A DNA stretch of 64,000 bases, from the NCBI RefSeq assembly GCF_049445855.1, contig NZ_JBMSDV010000006.1:124001-188000 (forward strand). Direction: 5' to 3'. Below are positions 1 through 8,207 of this stretch, piece after piece. Position 1 is the stretch's first letter. Each line of letters opens with the position of its first letter. The DNA is from JAGOCV01 sp049445855 (GTDB taxonomy: Bacteria; Pseudomonadota; Gammaproteobacteria; Burkholderiales; Burkholderiaceae_C). The translations under genes were made by a program, and so were the position numbers. The notes beneath the pieces were generated by a model. It worked only from the letters and a program-made list of their open reading frames with translations, was not told the origin of the DNA and ran no database searches.

Positions 1-893
1 CCCAGCGCCTCCCCACGCCGCACCACAATCCCGTTGAGATAGTCGATCTCGCTCTTCTTCCCCCGCATCACGTCCTGCGCGGTGGATGAAAACTGGCCGG
101 GCATCGTCTCTGCAATCCTGCGCACCGCCGCATCCACATCGCCCGGAATGGTCACGCCGTCGGCTTTGGCGACGGCCAGGCATTCGTCCACCACGTTGCG
201 CATGACGTCCGTGACGCCCTGCCCTTTGACCAGTTCGCCGTAAGGCATGCGGCCGATGGCGGACATGGCGTTGTACGCGCAGTTGAGGATGAGCTTGGCC
301 CAGAGTGAGCCGCGCACGTTGTCCGAGATTTCGGTGGGCACGCCTGCGGCGATGAGCGCTTGCGCCACGGCTTCGCTGCGGGTGGCGGGTTCGATGACGA
401 GTTCGCCGCGGCCGTGGTGTTTGAGGTGACCGGGGCCGGCCATTTCGGTGGCTACGTAGACGACGGCGGCGGCCACGTCGTGGTTGCGGATGACGGTGCG
501 CAGCCGATCGGCGTTGTCCACGCCGTTCTGCAGGCAGAGCACCAGCGCGTCGGGCGCGAGGAACGGCAGGATCTGCTGACCTGCGCTTTCGGTGTCGGTG
601 GATTTCACGCAGAACAGCACCACGTCGGCGCCGGCCACGGCATCGGGTTCGGTGCTGGCGCCCATGGGCACTTGCTCGTCGAACATCTTCGTGTCCATGT
701 GCAGGCCGCCCTGCTTCACGGCGTCGACGTGCTGCTGGCGGCCGATGAGCACGACGTCGTGGCCTGCGCGGGCGAGCATGCCGCCGAAGAAGCAGCCGAC
801 AGCGCCTGCGCCCATCACGGCAACGCGAAGGCGGGCGGCATTTACGGGGTTTGAGGGGGTGGGAGTCTGGGTGGAAGGTTGGGTGGCGGTCAT
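1..893 (-). CDS. 2-dehydropantoate 2-reductase family protein (partial, C-terminus off the window)
   Basis: NADPH-dependent reductase of the ketopantoate reductase (PanE/ApbA) family, which makes pantoate for coenzyme A synthesis; many paralogues act on other 2-oxo acids. The translated minus strand shows a Rossmann loop GAGAVGCFFGG near residue 30, then KLILNCAYNA, whose Lys matches the catalytic lysine, and near the cut end KSEIDYLNG, which holds the conserved C-terminal acidic residues. About 297 codons are present and the end lies outside the window. ATGs at 893 and 902 are both in frame and neither has a clear Shine-Dalgarno sequence. It is divergent from the serine hydrolase genes. True PanE or a paralogue cannot be decided here. 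Confidence 0.85.
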   Translation of the reverse strand, partial: MTATQPSTQTPTPSNPVNAARLRVAVMGAGAVGCFFGGMLARAGHDVVLIGRQQHVDAVKQGGLHMDTKMFDEQVPMGASTEPDAVAGADVVLFCVKSTDTESAGQQILPFLAPDALVLCLQNGVDNADRLRTVIRNHDVAAAVVYVATEMAGPGHLKHHGRGELVIEPATRSEAVAQALIAAGVPTEISDNVRGSLWAKLILNCAYNAMSAIGRMPYGELVKGQGVTDVMRNVVDECLAVAKADGVTIPGDVDAAVRRIAETMPGQFSSTAQDVMRGKKSEIDYLNGIVVRRGEAL

Positions 894-971
894 GGATTTC
901 ATTCTAGGGGCCTGCCCGTGTTTCCGCTGTTGTCCTACACGTGGCGCGGCACGCGCTCTCCATCATGGGCC

Positions 972-2138
972 ATGCTCCTGCGTTCGCTTCGCCCACGCAT
1001 GGCCGCCGTTGCCACTTCCCTTGCCTCCATCGCATCCGTGCTTGCGGCTTCCGCCGCCTGTGCACAGCCGTGGAATGTGCGGCTGGAGGGCTATCTCCAG
1101 GCCATCGACCCCAAGCCGCCGCTGCAACTCGGCGTGCATGTGCGCGACCTGGACACCGGCACCGAGGTCAACCACCACGCCGAAGAAACCTGGTACCTCG
1201 CGTCGATGGTCAAGACGCCGATTGCCATCGCGGTGCTGCGCGCCGTCGAGCGTGGCGATTTCACGCTGGACACCACCTTGCGCCTGCGCGCGTCGGACTA
1301 TGTGGACGGCGCGGGCGAGACCAACAGCCGCCCTGTCGCCGCGCCGGTGACCATCCGCTTCCTCATCGACCAGATGATCATCCAGAGCGACAACACCGCG
1401 AGCGACATGCTGATCGACCTGGTGGGCCTGCGCGCGGTCAATGAGGTGGTGCAGTCGCTCACGCGCCAGCTCGACCCGCCGGGCATCCAGCCCATCACCA
1501 CGCTGGCCGATGTGCGGCGCGAGGTGTATGGCCGGGTTACGCCGGCCGCTGAGCGTTTGTCGGGTAAGGACTGGCTGCACCTGAAGCAGCAGCCCACCGA
1601 CAAGGCGCGGCTCGAACTGCTGTCGCAGCTCACGCGCGTGCCGCCGCAGAAGTTCAAGCTGCGCTCGCTGGATGCGGCTTACGCGTCGTACTACGCCAGC
1701 GGGCTCAACAGCGGTCGGCTCGATGTATATGGCGAGATGCTGCAGGCGCTGTTCGACGGCCGGGCGCTGTCGCCGCAGTACACGCGCTACCTCACCGGCG
1801 TGATGTCGCGCACGGCCACGGGCACGCAGCGCATCAAGGCCGCACTGCCGCCGCACGTGGGCTTTGCGCACAAGACGGGCACGCAGCGCGCGCGCTTCTG
1901 CGATTCGGGCCTGCTGCAGGTGGCCGACCCGCCGAGCGGCAGCGTGCGCCGCATTGTCATCGTCGCCTGCACACGCGGCGACGCTTCGCTGGCACGGTCC
2001 GAGCGCGCGTTGCGCGAGGTGGGCCATGCCGTGTGCCGTTCAGGTTTGTTGACCCAGGGAGTCGTCGATGCACCGTCCTGTCATGTCGCTGCTGGTGGCG
2101 CTGTCACTGGCGTTCGCAGCAGTCCCGTCCCACGCTGA
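972..2138 (+). CDS. Exported serine hydrolase of the class A beta-lactamase fold
   Basis: Protein of about 388 residues with an N-terminal signal peptide ending near ASAACA. It carries the three active-site motifs of the penicillin-recognising serine hydrolases: SMVK (Ser78-Lys81), SDN (Ser139) and KTG (Lys301). I do not see a clear omega-loop ExxLN motif, so beta-lactam hydrolysis is not shown; a peptidoglycan or peptide hydrolase is equally possible. The ATG at 972 is chosen because it begins the signal peptide; the reading frame is open from 879. The 3' end overlaps the next gene, a paralogue, by 71 bases in another frame. Confidence 0.8.
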   Translation: MLLRSLRPRMAAVATSLASIASVLAASAACAQPWNVRLEGYLQAIDPKPPLQLGVHVRDLDTGTEVNHHAEETWYLASMVKTPIAIAVLRAVERGDFTLDTTLRLRASDYVDGAGETNSRPVAAPVTIRFLIDQMIIQSDNTASDMLIDLVGLRAVNEVVQSLTRQLDPPGIQPITTLADVRREVYGRVTPAAERLSGKDWLHLKQQPTDKARLELLSQLTRVPPQKFKLRSLDAAYASYYASGLNSGRLDVYGEMLQALFDGRALSPQYTRYLTGVMSRTATGTQRIKAALPPHVGFAHKTGTQRARFCDSGLLQVADPPSGSVRRIVIVACTRGDASLARSERALREVGHAVCRSGLLTQGVVDAPSCHVAAGGAVTGVRSSPVPR

Positions 2139-3135
2139 CCCGGGCGCGGCGAATAAGCCCGACTGGCGCGAGGCCCTGCGCCAGCGCGTCGAGCGCATCG
2201 ACGAAAGCTCGCCCGGCCGGCTGGGCGTGTACGTCAAGCGGCTGGACACCAACGAGGTCTACAGCCACCACGCCGACGAAGGCTGGTACCTCGGCTCCAC
2301 CGTGAAGGTGGCGATCGCCATTGCCGCGCTGCGGCAGGTGGACGCAGGCAAGCTGAAGCTGCAGTCCACGGCCCAACTGCAGGAAGGCGACAAGATCGAC
2401 GGCCCGGGCGAGCTGGTGTGGGCCAAGGCCGGCACGCGCTACACCATCGACTCGCTGCTCACCCGCATGATCGGCGTGAGCGACAACACGGCCGCCAACC
2501 TGCTGGTGCGCACCGTGGGCCAGGACAACCTGGACAAGGCCGCGAGCGACATGATGGGCGACGGCGTGAAGAAGATCACCGACCTCGCGCAGGTGCGCTA
2601 CGAGGTCTATTCCGAAATCCACCCTGACGCGCGCAAGCTCACGCGGCTGCAGTTGGTGGAGATTGCCGGTGTGCCGCAGGGGCCGCAGCGCTTCAATGCG
2701 GTGCGCCGCGCGCTGGATTTACCAGTAGACCAGCTCAAGGTGAAGACGATGGAAGAGGCCTACGACCGCTACTACGGCAAGCAGCTCAACACCGCCACGC
2801 TGGACGGCTACGGCCGCATGCTGGAGAAGCTGGTGCGCGGCCAGGCGCTGTCCGCACAAAGCACGCAGCAGCTGTTCAAGTACATGAAGTTCGGCCGCCG
2901 TGGCGACTACCGGCTCGAAGGCGGCATTCCCAAGAGCGAGATGATCATCCACAAGACCGGCACGCAGTACCGCCGCGCCTGCCACATGGCGGTGATCAAC
3001 CCGCAGGACGGCGGCGCCAAAGGCATCGTGGTCACCACGTGCGCAGCCGACATGGACGACCAGAAGGAAGCCGGCGGCATCTTCCGCGAGGTGGGCCGCG
3101 CAGTGAGCGAGACGGCGCTGAAGTCGATGAAATAA
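2068..3135 (+). CDS. Exported serine hydrolase, class A beta-lactamase fold, paralogue of the upstream gene
   Basis: Protein of 355 residues with a signal peptide (cleavage near SHA, residue 23). Motifs are STVK (Ser77-Lys80), SDN (Ser138) and KTG (Lys295). Shared blocks such as GVxVxxLDT, HHA(D/E)E, WYL(G/A)S and HKTGTQ show it is a tandem duplicate of the preceding gene, although the two have diverged strongly. It begins inside the 3' end of that gene. The pair probably acts in the periplasm. The natural substrate is unknown, and resistance should not be assumed from the fold alone. Confidence 0.85.
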   Translation: MHRPVMSLLVALSLAFAAVPSHADPGAANKPDWREALRQRVERIDESSPGRLGVYVKRLDTNEVYSHHADEGWYLGSTVKVAIAIAALRQVDAGKLKLQSTAQLQEGDKIDGPGELVWAKAGTRYTIDSLLTRMIGVSDNTAANLLVRTVGQDNLDKAASDMMGDGVKKITDLAQVRYEVYSEIHPDARKLTRLQLVEIAGVPQGPQRFNAVRRALDLPVDQLKVKTMEEAYDRYYGKQLNTATLDGYGRMLEKLVRGQALSAQSTQQLFKYMKFGRRGDYRLEGGIPKSEMIIHKTGTQYRRACHMAVINPQDGGAKGIVVTTCAADMDDQKEAGGIFREVGRAVSETALKSMK

Positions 3136-3200
3136 AAGGCGCCGACCGAGGGCGATCCCCGAGTGACGGCGCGGGCGGCGCGGCTGACAATGCGCCCGGC

Positions 3201-4241
3201 ATGGAAAACAATGAATCGCAGTACCGGGACATCGCGCAGGATCCGGCCGCGCTGAACGGCGTCCTCACCCGTCTGGGCCTCGCCCGGACCGGCGAAACAC
3301 CCCGCATCACCGCGCTGACCGGCGGCGTGTCGTCAGGCATTTACCGCGTGGATCTTGCTTCGGGCAGCTACTGCGTCAAGCAGGCCTTGCCGAAACTCAA
3401 GGTCGCCAAGGAATGGCTGGTGCCGGTGGAGCGCGTGTTCCACGAGATCGCCTGGCTGCGCGCTGTGGACGGCATTGCGCCCGGCCACGTGCCGCGCGTG
3501 CTGGGCGAGGACGATGCCAGCAAAGCCTTCGTGATGGAGTTCCTCGGCCCCGAGTACCGCAACTGGAAGGCGGACATGCTGGCCGGCCGTGTGGACGTGC
3601 AGGTTGCAAGACAGGTGGGCGATGTGCTCGGCCGCATCCACGCCGCGACGGCGGACAACCCGGCGATTGCCGCGCGCTTTGCCACGGACGAGAACTTCTA
3701 CGCCATCCGCCTCGAGCCCTATCTGGTCGAGACAGCGCGCGTGCACCCTGCCCTCGCACACCAGCTCATGGCCACGGTGGAGCGCACAGCGGCCACGCGC
3801 CGCGTGCTGGTGCATGGCGACGTGAGCCCGAAGAACATCCTCATCGGGCCGGCAGGTCGGGAGGACGGGCCCGTGCTGCTGGACGCCGAATGCGCCTGGT
3901 TCGGCGACCCGGCGTTCGATGTGGCGTTCTGCCTCAACCACTTCCTGCTGAAGGCGGCGCATCTGCCATTGCATGCGAAGGCGCTGATGGATGCGCTCGA
4001 CGCGTTCACGCGGGCCTACTTAGCCCATGTCACGTGGGAGCCGGTCGACGCACTGGAGGCGCGTGTCGCCACGCTGTTGCCCGGCCTGACGCTGGCGCGT
4101 GTCGACGGGAAATCGCCGGTGGAATATCTGGGCGAGCCGCAGCGCGCGAAGGTGCGCAACGTCGCCATGGCATTGGTAGCGCAGCCGCCGTCGACAATCG
4201 CAGACATCGCCCGCCGCTGGGCGCAGGAATTCAACGCATGA
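3201..4241 (+). CDS. APH-fold small-molecule kinase (phosphotransferase family)
   Basis: Protein of 346 residues with the aminoglycoside-phosphotransferase/choline-kinase fold. The catalytic loop reads HGDVSPKNIL (Asp and Asn of the Brenner motif) and the metal-binding motif is LLDAECAWFGDPAFDVA. The start is the ATG at 3201; the frame is open further upstream, but that stretch is Arg-rich and lacks the family pattern. The stop overlaps the start of the enolase paralogue in an ATGA, so the two are translationally coupled. This suggests the kinase makes a phosphorylated substrate for the enolase-like enzyme. The acceptor cannot be named from sequence. Confidence 0.8.
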   Translation: MENNESQYRDIAQDPAALNGVLTRLGLARTGETPRITALTGGVSSGIYRVDLASGSYCVKQALPKLKVAKEWLVPVERVFHEIAWLRAVDGIAPGHVPRVLGEDDASKAFVMEFLGPEYRNWKADMLAGRVDVQVARQVGDVLGRIHAATADNPAIAARFATDENFYAIRLEPYLVETARVHPALAHQLMATVERTAATRRVLVHGDVSPKNILIGPAGREDGPVLLDAECAWFGDPAFDVAFCLNHFLLKAAHLPLHAKALMDALDAFTRAYLAHVTWEPVDALEARVATLLPGLTLARVDGKSPVEYLGEPQRAKVRNVAMALVAQPPSTIADIARRWAQEFNA

Positions 4242-5527
4242 AGATCAAGAGCATTGCAGCCCGCCGCATCTGGGATTCGCGCGGCCGGCCCACCGTGGAA
4301 GTGGAAATCACCAACGAGGACGGCACCTCGGGCATCGGCATCGCACCGGCCGGCGCGTCGCGCGGCACGCGTGAGGCCGTGGAGCTGCGCGACGGCGGCG
4401 AGCGCTTCAAGGGCCTGGACGTGCAGGCTGCGCTGCGCGGCATCGACGGCGAAATTGCGCCGCTGCTGATCGGGCACGACGTGACGGATCAGGCCGGCAT
4501 CGACACCGCGCTCGCGGTGCTGGACGGCACACAGCTCAAGTCGCGCCTGGGCGGCAACGCGCTCATCGCCACGTCGCTCGCGGTGCTGCATGCCGCAGCG
4601 GCGCATGCGCGGCTGCCGCTGTGGCGCTATCTCGCGCAGGATTTGCCGCAAGGCCAGTCGCCGAAGCTGCCGCTGCCGCAGATCCAGATCTTCGGTGGTG
4701 GCGCACACGCGGGCCGCCGTGTGGACGTGCAGGACTTCATGGTCATCGCCACCGGCGCAACGTCTTTCGCCGAAGCGATGGAGATGACGGCCGAGGTCTA
4801 TCGCGCCGCCGGTGAACTGATGGCCGCGCGCGGGGCGCTGGCCGGCATCGCCGACGAAGGCGGCTGGTGGCCGAGCTTCACGCGCAACGAAGATGCGCTG
4901 GACACGCTGGTCGCTGCCATCGAGCGCGCGGGCTACACGCCGGGCCACGAAGTCTCGATTGCGCTGGACATCGCGTCATCGGAATTCGGGAAGGACGGCC
5001 GCTACCGCCTCGCCCTCGAAAACCAGGAGCTCGACTCCGAAGGCCTGTTCGACATGCTGGTCGGCTGGACGGAGCGCTACCCCATCGTCTCCATCGAAGA
5101 CCCGCTGGCCGAGGACGACGAAGCCGGGCTCGTCGCGTTCACCCGCGCCGTGGGCCACAAGGTGCAGGTGGTCGGCGACGACTACCTCGTCACCAACGCA
5201 CAGCGTGTGAAAGACGCCGCCGCCAAAGGCGCTTGCAACTGCGTGCTGATCAAGCCGAACCAGGCCGGCACCGTCACCGAAACGCTGCTCGCGCTGAGGA
5301 CCGCGCAGTCGCTCGGCTATTCGACCATCGTGTCTGCGCGTTCGGGCGAAACCGAGGACGTGGCCATCGTGCACCTGTCCACGGGCTGGAATGCGGGTCA
5401 ACTCAAGGTGGGTTCGTTTGCGCGTTCGGAGCGTATGGCGAAGTGGAACGAAGGCATCCGGCTGGAGACGCGACCGGGTGCGCCTGCGGGCTTCTGGGGC
5501 AAGGCCGCGCTGGCGGGCAAGCGATGA
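4238..5527 (+). CDS. Enolase-superfamily paralogue with altered active-site residues
   Basis: Protein of 429 residues, the length of phosphopyruvate hydratase and alignable throughout. Retained: the flexible loop AGASRG (Ser41), GGAHAG, DEGG, the metal ligands in ALDIASSEF, SIEDPL and GDDY, the lysines of LIKPNQAG and QLKVGS, and RSGETED. Changed: the QEFM glutamate is aspartate (Asp166) and the histidine of SHRSGE is alanine (Ala367). The metal site and general-base lysines therefore survive while two residues around the substrate do not. Either a weakened enolase or a dehydratase for another phospho-hydroxyacid is possible. Coupling to the kinase favours the second. A housekeeping eno is expected elsewhere in the genome. 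Confidence 0.8.
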   Translation: MKIKSIAARRIWDSRGRPTVEVEITNEDGTSGIGIAPAGASRGTREAVELRDGGERFKGLDVQAALRGIDGEIAPLLIGHDVTDQAGIDTALAVLDGTQLKSRLGGNALIATSLAVLHAAAAHARLPLWRYLAQDLPQGQSPKLPLPQIQIFGGGAHAGRRVDVQDFMVIATGATSFAEAMEMTAEVYRAAGELMAARGALAGIADEGGWWPSFTRNEDALDTLVAAIERAGYTPGHEVSIALDIASSEFGKDGRYRLALENQELDSEGLFDMLVGWTERYPIVSIEDPLAEDDEAGLVAFTRAVGHKVQVVGDDYLVTNAQRVKDAAAKGACNCVLIKPNQAGTVTETLLALRTAQSLGYSTIVSARSGETEDVAIVHLSTGWNAGQLKVGSFARSERMAKWNEGIRLETRPGAPAGFWGKAALAGKR

Positions 5528-5554
5528 GGCAAGCGCTGAAACTTTGATGCGGCT

Positions 5555-7372
5555 TCAACCGTACAGCGCTTCGATCTCCTGCGCGTAGGTCTTGTAGATG
5601 CTCGAGCGCCGCACCTTCATGGTGGCGGTGACTTCGCCGTCGTCGTGGTCGAGTTCCTTGGTCAGCAGGTGGAACTTGCGGATCTGCGCCACCTGCGCCA
5701 GGCGGCCGTTGCCGCGGTCGATCTCGCCCTGGATGAGTTCGCGCACGCGCGGCATTTCGACCAGCGAGCGGAAGTGCGTGAACGCGAGGCGGTTGGCCTC
5801 GGCCCACTTGCCCACGGTTTCGTAGTCGATCTGCACCAGCGCGCCGACGAACTTGCGGCCCTCGGCGATGACGATGCACTCCTTCACGTAGGGGCTCGCC
5901 TTCATGGTGTTCTCGATCTCCGACGGCGTGAGGTTCTTGCCGCCTGCGGTGATCATGATGTCCTTCAGCCGGTCGACGATGCGGATGTGCCCGTCCACCT
6001 CGGCCACCACGTCGCCGGTGTGCAGCCAGCCGTCGCGGATGCTGCTGGCCGTGGCTTCGGGGTTCTTGTAGTAGCCGGCGAACACCATGTCGCCGCGCAA
6101 CAGCAGCTCGCCCTGCTCGCCCACGCGGTGCTCCGCGCCCAACGTGGCCGGACCGACGGTGCCGATCTTCACCTCGTCGCGCTTGTGGCCGGTGACCATG
6201 CCGGTGGATTCGGTCATGCCATACACCTCGACCAGCGGCACGCCAAGCGTGCGGAAGTAGCGCACCACGTCTTGCGGAATCGGCGCAGCGCCCGTCAGCG
6301 CCACTTTCGCCCGGCGCAGGCCGATGAAGTTCTGGAGCGCACGCAGCACCAGCCAGTACCAGATGAAGTAGCTGGCCTTCTCGCCCAGGCTCCATTGCGC
6401 GCGCGGCTTTTCGGCCATCGGCGCGCAGGCGGCCACAGCGCGCTGGTACATCGCGCGGCGCAACGCACCGGTTTCCTGCATCTTGATGCTGATGGACGCG
6501 TGCAGCTTTTCCCAGATGCGCGGCACGCCGAGGAACATGGTCGGCGCGACTTCACGCAGGTCTTCCTGCACGGTGCGGATGGATTCGCCGAAGTTCACCT
6601 GCGAGCCGAGGTACAGCGGAACGAAGGTCGTGAGCATCTGCTCGGCCACGTGGCACAGCGGCAGGTACGACAGGTGCGTCGTGTCGCCGTCCAGCCCAAG
6701 CCGGTCGACGATGCCGGGCACGACGCCACGGATGTTGCGCCACGAGATCATCGCGCCCTTGGGCGCGCCGGTGGAGCCGGAGGTGTAGATCATCAGGCCG
6801 ATGTCGTCGAGCTTCTGCGAGGCCAGCGCGGCGTCGATGCGCTTGTCGCCTTCTCTTGCGCGCAACGCAGCACCTGCGGCCTCCACTTCGTCGAAAGTCA
6901 CGATGCGTTCGCGCGCCTCGGGTGGATAGCTCGCGAGGCCCTTGGTCTCGACGATGACGATGCGCTTCAGACGCGGCAACTGGTCCAGCGCCTGCAGCAC
7001 CTTGTCGGTCTGCTCCTGGTCTTCGCAGACCACGACCTCGATGTCGGCGTGGCCGACGACGTAGGCCACTTCGTTCGTGGGGCTGGTCGGGTACACACCG
7101 ACGGTAACGGCGCCGATCAGGCCCGCGCCCATTTGCGAGAGAACCCATTCGACACGGTTCTCTGAAATGATGCCCAGATGGCTGCCCTCACCCATGCCCA
7201 GCGTGGCGAGGCCCAGGCCGAAGTTGCCCGCGCGCTCGCGGTACTGCGCCCAGGTGAGCGGATGCCAGATGCCGAAGTCCTTCTGGCGGATGGCGACGCG
7301 GCTGCCCTGGCTGGCGGCCAGCGCGCTCAGCATCTGCGGCAGCGTTTTCTCGGGGAGTGTGTTCATCGTCAC
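5555..7372 (-). CDS. AMP-dependent acyl-CoA synthetase (long-chain fatty acid-CoA ligase type)
   Basis: Adenylate-forming ligase of 605 residues that activates a carboxylic acid to its CoA thioester. The P-loop is YTSGSTGAPKG near residue 200, followed by the VYGMTES motif, GDVVAEVDG and the C-terminal hinge with GGKNLTPSEIE. A GTG start at 7372 overlaps the stop of the ATP-binding gene as GTGA; an ATG two codons later is the alternative. It is the last gene of a six-gene importer operon, so the acid it activates is probably the imported one. Chain length or aromatic preference cannot be read reliably. Confidence 0.9.
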   Translation of the reverse strand: MTMNTLPEKTLPQMLSALAASQGSRVAIRQKDFGIWHPLTWAQYRERAGNFGLGLATLGMGEGSHLGIISENRVEWVLSQMGAGLIGAVTVGVYPTSPTNEVAYVVGHADIEVVVCEDQEQTDKVLQALDQLPRLKRIVIVETKGLASYPPEARERIVTFDEVEAAGAALRAREGDKRIDAALASQKLDDIGLMIYTSGSTGAPKGAMISWRNIRGVVPGIVDRLGLDGDTTHLSYLPLCHVAEQMLTTFVPLYLGSQVNFGESIRTVQEDLREVAPTMFLGVPRIWEKLHASISIKMQETGALRRAMYQRAVAACAPMAEKPRAQWSLGEKASYFIWYWLVLRALQNFIGLRRAKVALTGAAPIPQDVVRYFRTLGVPLVEVYGMTESTGMVTGHKRDEVKIGTVGPATLGAEHRVGEQGELLLRGDMVFAGYYKNPEATASSIRDGWLHTGDVVAEVDGHIRIVDRLKDIMITAGGKNLTPSEIENTMKASPYVKECIVIAEGRKFVGALVQIDYETVGKWAEANRLAFTHFRSLVEMPRVRELIQGEIDRGNGRLAQVAQIRKFHLLTKELDHDDGEVTATMKVRRSSIYKTYAQEIEALYG

Positions 7373-8187
7373 GACAGCCAGCGCTTGCGGCGCTTGTAAT
7401 GCTTGAGCTCGCGGAAACTGCGCGCCTCGCCCGTGCCACCGACGCCGAGGTAGAACTCGCGCACGTCCTGGTCCGAAGCGAGCTTCTCGGCCGTGCCGTC
7501 GATCACGATCTTGCCGTTCTCCATGATGTAGCCGGTGTCGGCCACGGCCAGCGCCACGCTCGCGTTCTGCTCCACCAGCAGCATCGACACGCCGCGCTCG
7601 GCATTGATGCGCGCAATGATGGTGAAGATCTCTTCCACCAGTTTGGGCGAGAGACCGAGCGACGGCTCGTCAAGCAGGATGAGCGTGGGGTCTGCAACCA
7701 GCGCACGACCGATGGCCAGCATCTGCTGCTCGCCACCCGAAAGGTAGCCTGCGAGCCCCTTGCGGCGCTCGTGCAGGCGGGGAAAGTACGCGTAGACCGC
7801 GTCGAAGTCGCGCGGCACCGGCTTGCGACCGGTGAGCGCGTAAGTCGCGGCGACAAGGTTCTCTTCCACCGTGAGGTCTTCGAAGACGCGCCGCCCTTCC
7901 ATCACATGCGAAAGGCCGCGGCGCACGAGTTCCTGCGGTGCCAGCTTCATCGCCGGCTGTCCGTCGAAACTGATGCGGCCGGCCTGCAACGCGCCGTCTT
8001 CCAGCGGCAGCAGGCCGCACACCGCCTTGAGCGTGGTGGACTTGCCCGCGCCGTTGCTGCCCAGCAGCGCGACGATCTGCCCGCGCGGCACGGCCAGCGA
8101 CAGGCCGCGCAGGGCCTGCACGACCTTGTTGTAGACCACCTCGATGTTGTTGACTTCGAGGACGTAGTCGGCGGCGGGCTGGGTCAC
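7369..8187 (-). CDS. livF: ABC transporter ATP-binding protein, LivF type
   Basis: Cytoplasmic ATPase of a branched-chain-amino-acid-type (HAAT) importer, 272 residues. Walker A is GSNGAGKST, the signature is LSGGEQQM, and Walker B is LILLDEPSLGLSP. The start is GTG at 8187. A basic C-terminal tail (HYKRRKRWLS) extends beyond the usual LivF end. It lies between the binding-protein gene and the acyl-CoA synthetase, with which it overlaps. The presence of a ligase in the operon suggests that organic acids rather than amino acids are the substrate. Confidence 0.9.
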   Translation of the reverse strand: MTQPAADYVLEVNNIEVVYNKVVQALRGLSLAVPRGQIVALLGSNGAGKSTTLKAVCGLLPLEDGALQAGRISFDGQPAMKLAPQELVRRGLSHVMEGRRVFEDLTVEENLVAATYALTGRKPVPRDFDAVYAYFPRLHERRKGLAGYLSGGEQQMLAIGRALVADPTLILLDEPSLGLSPKLVEEIFTIIARINAERGVSMLLVEQNASVALAVADTGYIMENGKIVIDGTAEKLASDQDVREFYLGVGGTGEARSFRELKHYKRRKRWLS

Positions 8188-8207
8188 GGTGTCTTCGCGC
8201 CTTCAGG

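Noticed and set aside
972..3135. Beta-lactam resistance genes
   Set aside because: The fold and three motifs fit, but no omega-loop signature or resistance context is visible, so resistance is not claimed.
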